Positions 47,201 to 59,129 of a stretch of DNA of 64,000 nucleotides are shown piece after piece. Positions within the stretch are counted from its first letter, which is position 1, and each line of letters starts with the position of its first letter. The notes under the pieces were generated by a model that had not been told where the DNA came from, did no database searches, and was given only the letters and a program-made list of their open reading frames with translations. Origin of the DNA: Abelmoschus esculentus (Eukaryota > Streptophyta > Magnoliopsida > Malvales > Malvaceae); NCBI GenBank assembly GCA_035048815.1, contig JAUCBN010000011.1:10069501-10133500 (forward strand), read 5' to 3'. Both the position numbers and the translations under genes were made by a program.

Positions 47201-47920
47201 ATTGTTTTGATTTTTTTAGTTAATATCTATAACAAGGATTTTAATCGATACAAGCTTCCGCATCTTTGTAATAACAAAAACGAAAATTCTACGATGTGTG
47301 GCGAACAATTATTGAATATCACTAACGTTGAATACTATTGAATATTATTAAATTAATTAATAAAAATTAAAAATCTCAATAATTTAACATATAATTATAA
47401 ATAATTTAAAATAAAAATTAAATTAAATTATTTTCTACATATTTTATTTTTAAATAAAATAAAAAACCCTAAACCTTGAAACAGCATCAGCATTAACATG
47501 AAAATATTAATATTACCGAAACAAATCAAATAACCCTTTGTGTGGAATGAATATTTGATTGCTTTGTTCATAAAAGCCTTCAAACCAGCCAATGAAGAAC
47601 AAATTCCCGGGGCCCCAGATGAGGAAATAATCATATAATTTTCAAACTAATATGAATGAAGAGAATGTTTACAAAGGTATTAAGCCAGACGATTCATCTG
47701 GCACCCCAAGGTGCTCACAGCAGACGGAGAAGATAGATAATAACTACTTCATTTACCAGATTCCATTAGACTCTTCCATCTACAGTTCCCAGAAGAGTTT
47801 CGGACATAGACGGACGCAAAATTTTATGTAATAGGTATGAATCATTAAAAATTTATATTATAAACAAATGGGTGTTATTAACCCTCGAGCACCCCTCGAT
47901 TCATCCCTGATTTCGGACAC
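47201..47920. other. Upstream region of the TFL1-like gene
   Basis: No gene is recognised. The short block 47520-47720 is less AT-rich, but no family could be assigned. It may be promoter. Confidence 0.35.
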
Positions 47921-47928
47921 TATATAAA
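47921..47928 (+). promoter_or_regulatory. TATA box of the TFL1-like gene
   Basis: TATATAAA 114 bp upstream of the start codon, giving a leader of about 80 nt. Confidence 0.6.
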
Positions 47929-48034
47929 GAGCTTCTACTTCCTCACATCCTCCAACAACAAACTCCAATCCATCCTTTGCTTTGGTTTGGACCATCTTTT
48001 ATCTTCTTGTAGTACTCTTCAAGCAGCTTGAAGA

Positions 48035-48866
48035 ATGGCAAGGGAGCTTCAGCCTCTCATTGTTGGGGGAGTCATTGGAGATGTCCTGGATCGTTTCATT
48101 CCAAGCATTCAAATGTCAGTCACTTTCAACAACAAGCGAGTCTTCAATGGACATGAGTTCTATCCTTCATCTGTTGTGACCAAACCTAGGGTTGAGATTG
48201 AAGGAGGTGACATGAGAACTTTCTTCACCCTGGTAGGCAAACACCTAGCTAGGTCTAGACTCTTGAACTGTTTGAATTGATACATTATCCCAAGAACAAG
48301 CTTGTGTTTTACGTTGTCTTGCAGGTCATGACCGACCCGGATGTCCCTGGACCTAGTGATCCTTATCTAAGGGAACACCTGCACTGGTACACTCACCCTA
48401 CACCTCTATGTATTAATTAAACATGAAGCTGCATGGTCCTAAATGATGTCTGCAATCTGCATGCATTTGGTCCAAAATAATAGTCTTACAGTTTCTCTGA
48501 TATCCGACCATTTTACAGGATTGTGACAGACATCCCCGGCACTACAGATGCCACATTCGGTACGTTTTAATTTTCTGGGCGATTAGCTGTATCTCCTTCA
48601 TTAACTTCTTCTTCTATTTCTGGTTTCTGGGGTTTTCTAATCAAACAGGAAGGGAAGTGGTGAGCTATGAGAACCCCAGGCCAAATATAGGTATCCACAG
48701 GTTTGTGTTCGTTCTTTACAAACAGGAACGTCGTCAGATAATCAAGTCACCTTCTTCCAGGGATCACTTCAACACCCGAAACTTCGCTGCCGAGAACAAT
48801 CTTGGCCTTCCTGTTGCTGCTGTTTATTTCAATGCGCAGAGAGAAACAGCTGCAAGAAGACGTTGA
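48035..48866 (+). CDS. TFL1: PEBP family floral repressor, TFL1/CENTRORADIALIS clade
   Basis: Four exons: 48035-48232, 48325-48386, 48519-48559 and 48649-48866. Exons 2 and 3 are 62 and 41 nt, exactly the conserved lengths of plant FT/TFL1 genes. The product is 172 residues with DPDVPGPSDP and GIHR ligand-pocket motifs. Diagnostic residues favour TFL1 over FT: His84 in REHLHW (FT has Tyr) and Asp139 in SRDHF (FT has Gln). The protein ends FNAQRETAARRR. TFL1/CEN proteins bind the bZIP factor FD through 14-3-3 proteins and keep meristems indeterminate, delaying flowering. A small oddity is Gly12 where relatives have Arg (VGRVIGD). TFL1 versus CEN naming cannot be settled from this sequence alone. 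Confidence 0.93.
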
Positions 48867-49215
48867 TTGGCCTTCAGAACGTGATCGAAATATACAATAA
48901 AAAATGGGGTCTTCGATCACGTTAATTTGTTTGGTTTTCTATTCAGTACAAGGATATATATAGGCTTTGTGTTGGTCGGTACTATAAAAATAAAAGTTTC
49001 GGCAGAGATCTTCTTGAAACTCTGCTGCCATGGTTTGATTCAATGAAGAATTGTCGACTTTGAAGCTGAAAGGTGAAATATTTAACTAGTTGGTTTCGTT
49101 TTGCTGTCTTGGTGTTGGTTTAGTTATGTGCGTGAAGTTGGAAAAGGTTAAGGAGTTTGAGTTTAGTATGAGATTTTGGTTCCTTTAATTATAATATGAT
49201 AAATTCACAGCTGCT
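48867..49215. other. 3' flank of the TFL1-like gene
   Basis: Probably 3' UTR followed by intergenic sequence; nothing else seen. Confidence 0.4.
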
Positions 49216-49223
49216 GACACGGG

Positions 49224-49611
49224 TAGGGGTGAGTATTTAATCGAGTCGAGTCGATTTCAAAAAATTTTGAGTTATTCAAGTTGACGAGTCATATTTTATA
49301 ACTCAAACTTTATTTGAATTTTTTTTAGTTCGAGTTGAATTGAGTCGAGTTTTCGAGTTCCTTTAAATATTTAGCAATTATTTATCATAAAAAATTGATA
49401 GACTCGTCTCAAACTTAAAAATTAATCTTTTAATTACTAAAAATTTTGAGTTATTCGAAGTTTCATTTTACAACTCGAACTTTATTTGAAATTTTTTGAG
49501 TCAAGTCGAGTCTATGAAATTTCGAGTTGAGTCAAAACGGGTCGAGTATTTTCGTTTCAAGTCGAGTTATTCAGTTTTTTTTCGAGTCGAATCGAGTTTT
49601 TCTCACCCCTA
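49224..49611. mobile_element. GGGGTGAG-family MITE, 388 bp, best copy
   Basis: Ends TAGGGGTGAGTATTTAATCG and CGAGTTTTTCTCACCCCTA are inverted. Flanks gacacggg (49216-49223) and cacaaggg (49612-49619) agree at 6 of 8 bases, suggesting a hAT-type 8-bp duplication. The interior is gagtcgagt-rich. Related copies are at 21736 and 23080. Confidence 0.75.
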
Positions 49612-49619
49612 CACAAGGG

Positions 49620-50238
49620 TACATCATATGGGTACGTTCTTAAATTCATTCTCACATTTACTATTAATCGAATATTCACTACTCAACACATACTCGTCTG
49701 TATTCGCTTATAAGTAATTATTAATATCAAATTATGTAAAAGTAAATTTTAGACTTTTATAGAAAAGAGTAAACTTCATTTATTTTATTAATCGATCAAG
49801 TATACATATATAATATATATTTATATCTATATAAATTCTACTTAACGACATTTAATTATCTGGTACCTAAAATTATAACAAGATAAACTTTAAACATTTA
49901 ATTTTAATTAAAATATTTTTAAAATATGTATAGTTTAATCACTTATTTTTCATTTTAAATTTTTTTTTTATGATCAAATAAAAAGGCACTGTTTGGTTAA
50001 ATGGAAAAAACTGATGGAAAATTAAAGCATGAACTCCCTCCCTTCATGATCCTATTCCTGTCTTTAAATTTACTACTAAAACAGGAATCAGGTTTAAATT
50101 TCATACCAAATGCTCGCAGCCCGACACTGTAAAAGAACATAACAAGTGAACAGACAACACAATCTGTCCATCTTCATTACACGACAACAAAGTTTTTCCA
50201 ACTTTTTCAGATTTTCCAAAACATGTACTGAACTCAAC
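49620..50238. other. Intergenic and 3' flank of the germin-like gene
   Basis: AT-rich. About 50000-50238 probably contains the 3' UTR of the minus-strand gene. Confidence 0.35.
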
Positions 50239-50910
50239 TTAGCTCACTTTTTTAGGATCAAATCTTCTTCTCATACTCCCAATCTGCTTATGGCTGAGAC
50301 CGAAAGCCTTCTCCAAAAGCTCCTCATTGATACCAGATCCAAAAATGGCAGACGGAATCTTCTGCAATCCTGGGTTTTGGCTATTAAGACATGCAAAGAT
50401 TGTAGCAGGCTTCTCACCGACATTCATCTGAAAGTGAAGCAGACCTTTAGGGAACACCATAACTTCTCCTTGCTCAATCACCCTGGAGAAAACTCGGTTG
50501 TTTGAATCGACAAAGCCCGAATAAACACTCCCATGCACCACATAAGCAATCTCGGTCGCTCTGGGGTGGAAATGGGGTGGATTTATGCCACCAACTTTCA
50601 AATCGGCTCTCACAAATGACATCCCCAGTGTGTTGATCCCAGGAAAGATGGTGGGGTTCACTGGGATCGTTGCAAGGCCTGTTTCTGTGAAGTTCCCACT
50701 GGCTTTTAAACCGGAGAAGATGAAATCGTCGGTGGATGCTTCCGAGGAGTTCTTGCATGGGAGAATGCTGAGATGGGGCATTTTTATAGCTCCGAATCTG
50801 GGGTTTGGAATGCAGAAATCTTGGATTGGATCAGGGTCTGAGGCTAAAGTTTGATCGCCATGCAGCAACAAAATGGATAGTAAAATCAAAACCCACATTT
50901 TTTCTACCAT
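50239..50910 (-). CDS. Germin-like protein (cupin)
   Basis: A single exon of 223 residues, the usual germin-like length. A signal peptide (1-24, ending LAS) is followed by the paired cysteines of the N-terminal loop (DFCIPNP and ILPCKN). Cupin box 1 is HFHPRATEIAYVVHG (Mn ligands His, His, Glu) and box 2 is FPKGLLHFQMN (fourth ligand His). These proteins are secreted, form hexamers in the cell wall, and in various cases have superoxide dismutase, oxalate oxidase or binding roles; which applies here is not visible. NSS and NFT are possible glycosylation sites. The Met at 50898 is an alternative start that would still leave a signal peptide. A TATA box is about 50 bp upstream. Confidence 0.93.
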   Translation of the reverse strand: MVEKMWVLILLSILLLHGDQTLASDPDPIQDFCIPNPRFGAIKMPHLSILPCKNSSEASTDDFIFSGLKASGNFTETGLATIPVNPTIFPGINTLGMSFVRADLKVGGINPPHFHPRATEIAYVVHGSVYSGFVDSNNRVFSRVIEQGEVMVFPKGLLHFQMNVGEKPATIFACLNSQNPGLQKIPSAIFGSGINEELLEKAFGLSHKQIGSMRRRFDPKKVS

Positions 50911-50958
50911 TCTTTTGCTACAACTAAATCAAACACCTACTGAATCATGAACTTGAGA

Positions 50959-50967
50959 TGGGTATAT
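50959..50967 (-). promoter_or_regulatory. TATA box of the germin-like gene
   Basis: Minus-strand CTATATATACC, about 50 bp upstream of the start codon. Confidence 0.55.
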
Positions 50968-50969
50968 AT

Positions 50970-52111
50970 AGAAGGCCAGAAGCATTGATTTGAAGCACTA
51001 AAGCATCAAACTTTGTTAAAGCTAAACGCTCTGCAAACATGATTACACCAGCAAAAACTCAGTTTTCTGTGGCCGAATCTCAGGGAAATGTGTATTAGTT
51101 GGGTGGTGGCCTGCATTAGTATCAATTATTTCATTGTATGAACAAAACCAGAAACTAATATTGCAGAAAATGGCAATGATGAGTGTCTATTCTTGCTGTC
51201 GTCCGCGTGGGAAGATGAATTGACAAGTGTGGAGGCCAGTCAAGCCTATTAAATCAAAGTTTAACATGCTTGAATATGAAGCAACGTGATGTTTGGTTCA
51301 TGATTAGTTCCACTTTGTTCTTGTATCTGATGATAGATTTCTTCAATTTCAGTGATGCGTAAGAGTTGGGATGAATAAGGAGAAAAATCCTAACCCTCCT
51401 TTTTATGTATTTTCTTTAAAAATTTATTTTAAACCCTAAGCTTTATTTTTTATATTTTAAATCTTAAACTCTAAAAAAATATTTTACCCATAAATCCTTA
51501 AATCCTAATTAAAATCCTAACCTAAAATTTTAAACCTTAAACCTTAAATCTTTTTTAATTTTAAGTAAAAATATAAATGGAGATAAAAAAAAGAGGTAGA
51601 TGATTTGCGCCATAAATAGAGAATTAATAAAGGTTTAGATGACGGGATAATTACCTCAGAATTGTCAAACTTTCTTATCGATTCATACATACTATTTTAA
51701 TAAAATAATCAAATTTTATTTTTTTCAGTATATATATATATATATATGATTTTTTACCTGAATAATGCCGTATAAATTTTTATTTTATGAAATGGAATTA
51801 TTGTTTTTCCTTTAATTTTATTAAGTAAAAAATTATTAGATTACATCATCTGTAATTTCAATCAATCAGATTTGTTCATTTAATTTTTTAAAAATTATAT
51901 AATATATGTGTAACTTATTTATACCTTTAATATTTTTTTATAATTTAATTCTTTTAATTTCATATTTTATTAATTTAATGATTTAATTAATATAACATTA
52001 TATAAAAATCTCGCTAATTCTCTAATTCTTTCATACTCCCATCAATACTCTGTTCTTAAAAAATATATTATTGAAAAGTATCTTTTATACTCCTATCAGA
52101 AAGTTTTTTAT
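50970..52111. other. Intergenic, no gene
   Basis: About 51400-51560 has degenerate ccctaaa/aaaccttaaa words like those in the MITE at 33437. An (at)n run is at about 51728-51746. Confidence 0.4.
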
Positions 52112-52118
52112 AAATAAT

Positions 52119-52842
52119 AGGCATAAAGATAATTTTAACCCTTTAATGTTTATAGTTTTTGTCGTTTTGACCCTTATTCTTTTTTGGGATAAATTTAGCC
52201 CTTAACCTATATCTTTTTGACAAATATCTTATTTTTTAACTAGATTGATGACTGGACCGTTAAAAATGTAACGATGATATATATATGGAATATAATTTTA
52301 AATAATATCGAATGTAACCTATCAAATACATATATATATGGAATATAATTTTATTCTAATATAAAATATAAAACAATTAAAATTTAAATAAAATATTAAA
52401 AATTAATTAATTCTAAAATAAAAAATTATTAAACATTCTTAACCCTAACTACGATAGAATCAAAATCTCATTTTAAAAAATATAAACACAATTCGAATAA
52501 GATTTTGATTTTATCATAGTTATGGTTAAGAATGTTTAATAATTTTATATTTTAGAAATAATTAATTTTTAATATTTTATTTTAATTTTAATTGTTTTAT
52601 ATTTTATATTGGAATAAAATTATATTTCATATATATGCATTTGATAGGTTACACACCATGTCACTTAAAATTATATTTCATATATATATGTATCATCGTT
52701 AAATTTTTAATGGTCCAGTCATCAATCTAGTTAAAAAATAAGATATTTGTCAAACAGACATAGGTTAAGGGCTAAATTTATCCCAAAAAGAATAAGGGTC
52801 AAAACGACAAAAACGTTAAAGGTTAAAATTATCTTTATGCCT
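52119..52842. mobile_element. 724-bp near-palindromic fold-back element
   Basis: Begins AGGCATAAAGATAATTTTAACC and ends with its inverse GGTTAAAATTATCTTTATGCCT. The two halves are inverted copies along most of their length (for example tgatgactggaccgtt versus aatggtccagtcatca, and ttaagaatgttta versus taaacattcttaa), meeting near 52480. It is flanked by AAATAAT on both sides (52112-52118 and 52843-52849). It is non-coding; a transcript would fold into a long hairpin. Confidence 0.88.
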
Positions 52843-52849
52843 AAATAAT

Positions 52850-53560
52850 ATTACAAATCTTATCTAAACATGTGAAAAATAATATAAAAATATATATTAT
52901 ATGATTTAATATAATCATTTAAATTTAAATCTAGATATATTATAAATAACAAATAATTATAATTAAATTTATATAATAACTCAAAACTCGACTCAGTTTA
53001 AATTTTATAAATTTAAATTGAACCAAAAAAAATTAAACAAAATTTAAATTATAAAATATAATACAATAACTTAAAACTTTTAATTCGAGTCGATTTAACT
53101 ATTACAGCTGATTTTAACCTTCTGTATTTGACATTTGCGGTTAATTCAACAAAATGTACAGTTCAATTTATCTCTCTTACACAACACTACCTTCTCTTTG
53201 CGACCTTGCTCAACTCTACATCATCATCATCATTATTATTATTATTATTATTATTATATTACGACGCTTAATGACAAGCCGAGCTCTACAAGTGAAGGCC
53301 TCCTTCAGATAATGAATTGGGTCGCGATTTTCGAACTTGAGCTGTTGAGAATGATGAGCATAAGGCCGAAGAGCACACGCGTTGAGCAAGGAGCAGCAAA
53401 GCAACACAGAACGAGCCACCTGGGCAAACGTGTCGAGCAGAGAAAGCCTTAGCCGCACAGTTTTTTATATTCTCAACTTCCCCCTCTGCGTTAGGGTGGA
53501 TCTTATAACAGACTTTATATAGCCCTAAGCTGCTCTGTGATTGGACCACACACTCCATTC
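52850..53560. other. Upstream region of the ABI5-like gene
   Basis: AT-rich to 53160, then a more balanced block. An att/atc microsatellite runs 53221-53257. A tttatata word near 53512 and taaatac near 53572 are TATA candidates. Open frames on both strands here have no family features. Confidence 0.4.
53221..53257. repeat. Trinucleotide (cat/att)n microsatellite
   Basis: tcatcatcatcatt followed by uninterrupted att repeats; likely polymorphic. Confidence 0.9.
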
Positions 53561-53625
53561 CGACCGGAACTTAAATACCTTTCATACAAACAAAAACCGT
53601 TCATCTTCTTCCTCGTTGGAACCAG

Positions 53626-53883
53626 GTATGGTACACATACAGACATGCATATGATCTTTCAGTCTTTTTTTATGGTTCAGTATGGCCCATCCCATGCATG
53701 TCTTTTGTAGTTAACGAAGCTTTGTGTTACATAGTAGGAAAGTGTGACCAAATATGTATAAGCTATTGGTTAACCTAAAAGATTCTGTTGCATTTAATTT
53801 GCTTCTCCTCCACCCATATCAATATTCGACTTTAAGAATGTACGACAACATTTTGAAGGTTTTTTGTTTGTTTGTTTAAGCAG
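53626..53883 (+). other. Probable 5' UTR intron of the ABI5-like gene
   Basis: Donor ACCAG|gtatgg and acceptor ttaagcag|AGAATT, with a pyrimidine-rich tract before the acceptor. It lies between the TATA region and the start codon at 53915. Confidence 0.5.
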
Positions 53884-53914
53884 AGAATTAAGAGCTTTTC
53901 ATCACTGAAAGAAA

Positions 53915-55888
53915 ATGGTGGGGTCTGAGTCGGAGGTTGGCGAGGTCGAATCAGCGCTACGGGCGGAGGATGAGCAGCAGCCGAAGAATCACCCTTTCTC
54001 AGAACTTGGAAGACAATCTTCAATCTATTCTCTAACACTAGATGAGTTCCAGCATACACTGTTTGAGGGCGGGAAGAACTTTGGGTCCATGAACATGGAC
54101 GAGTTCCTTACCAGCATCTGGAACGCTGAAGAAAACCAAGCTATCATCTCCAACAACAATAATCAAAACTCGGGAAATGAACTAGTTGATGCTCATGTTC
54201 ATTCGCCTTTAAATGAAACATCAAGCAGTAGAAATATAGCTAAGCAGCCTAGTCTGCCAAGGCAAGCCTCCCTTACGCTTCCTGCACCACTGTGTAGGAA
54301 GACGGTCGACGAAGTTTGGTCAGAGATACAAAGAGGGCAGCAAGCACAAGGACAGAGTAACAATAGCAATGTAAATAGTGCCCATGAGGATGCTAGTACT
54401 AGGCGGCAGCCAACTTTTGGAGAGATGACCTTGGAGGATTTCTTGGTCAAGGCAGGGGTAGTAAGGGAACAATGCATGCCACCACCGTCGGTACCGCCTC
54501 CACAGCATCATCAGCCACCACAATATGGGTTGTATCAGACAAGTAATAACCCTGCGGTTGGTTCAGGTTTTGTTTCCAGGCCTGTTGGCTTTAGTGGGAC
54601 TGCATACCAAACAATACCTCCAGGTTTAAATGATGGTAAGACTGGTGGTGGCTACCAGCCACCTGTACCACCACCACTGACAGCTGCTTGCTATAACAGG
54701 AAGGTAGCGACTCCTGGTGGTTATGGTCCGGGAAAAGCAATTGGACTAGTTGCACCAATGAGTCCGGTCTCATCGGAAAGGATTTGTACCAGTCAAATTG
54801 ATAATCCAGCTTCACAATTCGGGATGGATATTAGTGCAGTACAAGGAAGGCAAAGGATCGTGGATGGTCCAATAGAGAAGGTAGTTGAGAGAAGGCAACG
54901 TAGGATGATTAAGAACAGGGAGTCGGCGGCAAGGTCTAGAGCTAGAAAACAGGTATGTACCAAATTTATAATACAATAATAATGCACATATTTTCAGGTT
55001 AAAGTTGAACTATACAAGACCCAACAATTTTGAATATGACACAATGAGAATGCACATATTTGCAGGTTCAAGTTGAACTATACATGCGTATATAGATGAC
55101 AATTGGCACCTCATAGTTATGCATGGTAGATTCATTCAAGTTCACTGTTCATGATATGTACTAGGATATGCAGAGCCTTGTAGGACATGAACAAACATTT
55201 GTCCACATAAAAATTGTTTGATTGATTGACAACTGGAATAGACCTGCTCAATTTTTACATTAGCTTACTAGGAAGAAAGAAAACGAAGCTAAGAAATGGA
55301 AATTGACTCGTGATTGAATGTTTTTTATATCTCGGTAACAAATTATTGAATAAAATGAAAATATGGTACCCTGAAAGTACCTGTCTGGCTGTCTCCTACA
55401 AGGTCGGTTTGGTTTTATACAGGCATATACAGTGGAGCTAGAAGCTGAATTGAACCAATTGAAACAAGAAAATGCTCACCTTAAGCAGGCTCTGGTAAAC
55501 ATAACTTCATTATTTAGTTCATTTTCATCAAATTTGATGAGTTTTCATGGTAGCTTTTATCATCTATTCTATAAAGAATTTACTCCCAGCTTACTTGTAT
55601 CAATAGCAGGCAGAACTGGAGAGGAAAAGAAAGCAACAGGTAAACTATTCGTATTATTTTTCTAAGCATGCCCATAGCATAGAAAATCCAAACACTAATG
55701 GCAGCAATATCTACCCTGTAACATGTATGAATTCTATACATGATTCATTTTTCAGCTTTGCTCTTCCTAATGTGAGTGTATTTTTCTTGCAGTGCTTTGA
55801 GGAATGGAAATCGAAAACACAGACAAAAGCTTGGAAAGCTAGAGAAAAATTAAGAACGATGACAAGAAGCTTGAGTTGTCCATTGTAG
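53915..55888 (+). CDS. ABI5/AREB/ABF-type group A bZIP transcription factor
   Basis: Four exons: 53915-54952, 55423-55494, 55610-55639 and 55793-55888, giving 411 residues. The group A conserved phosphorylation blocks are present: C1 around residues 33-70 (RQSSIYSLTLDEFQ), C2 around 113-138 (LPRQASLTLPAPL and KTVDEVW), C3 around 168-188 (RQPTFGEMTLEDFLVKAGVV). The basic region ends KNRESAARSRARKQ at residue 346, split exactly at the first intron, followed by a leucine zipper (YTVELEAELNQLKQEN). The tail LRTMTRSLSCPL matches the C4/14-3-3 type end. Such factors bind ABRE (ACGTG) sites and mediate abscisic acid responses after SnRK2 phosphorylation. Closest class is probably ABI5-like protein 2/DPBF; the exact orthologue is not determined. 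Confidence 0.93.
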
Positions 55889-56562
55889 AGCAAACAGATG
55901 TCGAACGCAGTAAAACAGCTTGAAAGATTAATAAATGAAGATAACACCAAGAACACGATAGTACATGTGGTCTGAAGTTCCAATTCTTACAATAATCTAC
56001 ATGATAGAACTTTTCTAAAGGCACCTAAGACAGTCTTTAATTTCCAATAACTTTGGTGCAACCCTTATCTGAATAATATCATTTCAGACACTCACTCACC
56101 AATTTCCTTCTCTAAACATTGGCTACGATACTAGTTCAATCACAAAACCCTATGTCTCCAACTTCTATTGCATTGCTAGTGACTGAAGCATGGACAAACA
56201 TATTCATAGCATGACCAACATACACTATGATGTTGTAGTTCTAGATGTAAAAATGTACATAAAAAGTAGGCCCATGGCAGCATTTCCAAGGAGCTAATAA
56301 CTACAAATTCATGCTGCAATATAAAAACTTTATGTAGTGCAATTATTACAACAAGGGGATGGAATATACACAACGATTTTCAGATGGTAAACTACCATGT
56401 GTGATGCGTCAATACTGAATACTCATACAGTTAGTTGGCAGCAACTGTCGCAAAACTAATAAAGTTTACCTTTTAGTTTATTTTGAAGGGATGTTTTAGA
56501 GCTCTCTGGAATCAAGTAGGTTATTTCAAATCTTAGCTTATTAAAAGCTTTTCAAAATCCTT
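55889..56562. other. Shared 3' region of two convergent genes
   Basis: The ABI5-like gene (+) and the ISCA gene (-) converge here with 674 bp between stop codons; both 3' UTRs must lie in it. No other gene is seen. Confidence 0.5.
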
Positions 56563-57913
56563 TTAACTACCACCCTGTTTAGCAGCTCCACTACTAGGAC
56601 CACCCGTTGTCATGAAGGATTCACCGCACCCACATTGACCTTTCGAGTTTGGATTGATAAAAACAAACTCAGACCTGTGATGGAAAGATTGAAAAATATC
56701 AATCAAAATGCAAGCAACGATTACTGTAACACAAAGCAATGTGATTCATACCGAATTATATTAAACTTTGCTGCTAGCAAAGCCACCTACATGGTGGATG
56801 CTTCTATGTGCAATGAAGGCGGATGGAGGCTGGTAGAATAGCTATAATATGTGACCATTGTTGGAATAAGTTGTCACTCGCAAAAGAAACGATGATAGGC
56901 AAGAACAGCCATAGAGTCAACACTACTTAGAACATAATGAATTATATGACTCAGATTTTCAGAATGTTAAATATGGGTATCTTCGATCTTTTAAGTTTTT
57001 TATACACTTGGAGAATCATATCTGGTATGTGAGTTGTGCTGTAGAGTATATAGGTCACGGTTTATTGTGGTTGCAGACAACAACGGATGAATTGTGGATC
57101 ATTATTTTTCACAATAGCAGTTTTGAACAGTATCACAGTGCCAAAACTCTAAAATAACAATTCAGATAACAGTCGCCGTTAAAGATCTAAATCCCTGGTC
57201 TGGATAACATAGACTACAAATTCGAAAAAAATGTCAATGTTGCAGAACTGCAATCCAATTTGGAAGTGTTCATGCATTGTTGAACCAAAAATTCCTAGTT
57301 TTCCACCTATGGATAAAAAACAAACACAAACTAAATAGCATTTCCCTAGTGATGGACCAAATGCTAGTGCTTTAAATCAAATTTAAGCTTCTCCCGAATT
57401 TTATTGATCACATAAAGATACATTATTTAGCTAGCAAATGAAACCAAATGATAGGGAAGACACAAAAAATAAAGCTCCTAACGCTTAAAATATGAAATAC
57501 CTGAGTTTATCATCCACAAAATCCATCTCGGTTCCAATTACATGCATCAAAGCTTTAGGATCAATCAGTATTTTCACGCCCTTGTCTTCAACCAATTCAT
57601 CAAACTTTCCTTTCTCATCTATCAGTCAATTCCATAAAACAAAAATAAATTCCCAAAATATTAAATCATTTCACAAATATAAAGATACCAAAGTCAAGAG
57701 TATTATAATAGAAGACGAACCGGCGTAGTTGAGGGTGTAGGATAAGCCGTTGCAGCCGCGAGCCTTAACACCCAATCGAAGGAAGGGTCTATTGCGTTGT
57801 TGAAGAAGGTGGCGTATTCTGGAGGCGGCTGATTCGGTCAAAGACAGGGCTTGCCGCCTTATCGCCCCGGGTCCGGCTTTCTCGGCGACTGTCGCGAAAA
57901 ATCGAGAAGCCAT
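56563..57913 (-). CDS. ISCA: Iron-sulfur cluster assembly protein, ISCA type, mitochondrial
   Basis: Three minus-strand exons: 57913-57721, 57618-57501 and 56674-56563, all in phase, giving 140 residues. The short N-terminus (MASRFFATVAEKAG) is Arg/Ala-rich like a mitochondrial presequence. The A-type carrier motif is complete: Cys54 in ARGCNGLSYTLNYA and Cys118/Cys120 in QCGCGESF. These three cysteines bind the iron or Fe-S cluster in the family, which delivers [4Fe-4S] clusters to mitochondrial enzymes. The donor of exon 1 (G|gttcgt) is weak, but the codon it splits (G|AT, Asp) restores the conserved YADEKGKFDEL. The C-terminal PSSGAAKQGGS tail is variable in plants. Confidence 0.92.
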
Positions 57914-58214
57914 AAGTATCTCTCTAACCAACGTGGCGAGGTGGAACAGTGATAGGAAGGGAGAGGTCAACAAAGAATCTTGCTCGCCGCCCGAAAGGAG
58001 GAAGAAGCTTGGCTGTGAACGGATGCCGTCGCACTCAAAAGGGAAGAGGCTTGGCCTTGGCTTTTTGGTGCTGCAGTTGTTAAAGAATGAAATTGAAAGG
58101 CCACTCTGGGATATGAAATTAAAAATGTCTAAACAAGAGGATCAAAATATAATTGAACATTTCTTCAGGGGCTTATATTTCTACTCTCTTCATGTGAGAG
58201 TGGGAATGGCATGT
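57914..58214. other. Promoter side of the ISCA gene
   Basis: Relatively GC-rich with no TATA box evident. A plus-strand open frame (57933-58232) overlaps the promoter and has no family features. Confidence 0.35.
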
Positions 58215-59100
58215 TACTCCGACCCGGGATGACAACGGATCGAATCTGTACTAAATTCGGTTGGATTCAGATTCGTCCCAGATTTATAGTTTTAAAAAAT
58301 TAAGACTCAAATTTAGATTTAATGAATCTTACAGATTCGAGTTTAAAACGAATTTATTAAAAAATGATTATTTGATTTACTTTTTAACATAATAAAATTG
58401 TCTTTAATTAATTTCATATTATAACTCTGATGGAGGAAAGATTAATTTCAATTAACTAGTATTAGAATAAAAAACAATAAAAAAAATCTTAAAAAAAAAT
58501 TTCAACAATTATACAAATATCTTCTGAATAACACAAACATTAAAAATGTATATTTGTCTCAAACTGAGTATCATATTTCTACCTCTTAGAATGCATCACT
58601 ACTTAAATTATAAATATCCTAAAACAATTAAGAAATAACCAAGAAGATTTTTTTTTTTATGAAAATAATATTTGTCAAATTTAAATATTAATATTAAAGT
58701 TATGTAATATAATAACTTTCTTATATAACATGTCAATGATATTTACTATTTTCGCATCATCATCACAATTTTTATTAACAGTAAAACATGTATGTATTCC
58801 TTCAAAAAAAAATATCTTTATAATAAATAAATAAAATATATATAAAGTGAAATATAAAACTTGCAATTATATATTTATATATATTCTAAAACCAAATGAT
58901 TTTTTTATAAATAGGTAAACGAGTCCAGGTTTAGGTTCGGATTTTAGTGTCAGATTCGAATTCAGATATGTACTTTAAATCAGAAGATTTAGATCCAACT
59001 CAAATTCATCGGGTCTAAAATTTTAAAATCCAAACCTTATAAAACAGATTTAGATCTACGGATTCAGGTCGGATTCAGGATCTATTATTATCCTACTCGA
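58215..59100. repeat. Worn inverted-repeat element with gattcg/cgaatc words
   Basis: Left end gacccgggatgacaacggatcgaatc and right end gattcaggtcggattcagga are roughly inverted. The interior has many gatttagat and attcgaattc words. No target duplication identified. Confidence 0.45.
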
Positions 59101-59129
59101 AAGATTTCGATCCAATCAAATTTTATTAA

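Noticed and set aside
53216..53558. Minus-strand frames upstream of the ABI5-like gene
   Set aside because: They overlap a microsatellite and leader region and contain no recognisable protein features.
57933..58232. Plus-strand 99-codon frame over the ISCA promoter
   Set aside because: It is antisense to the ISCA start region, highly charged, with no family match recognised.
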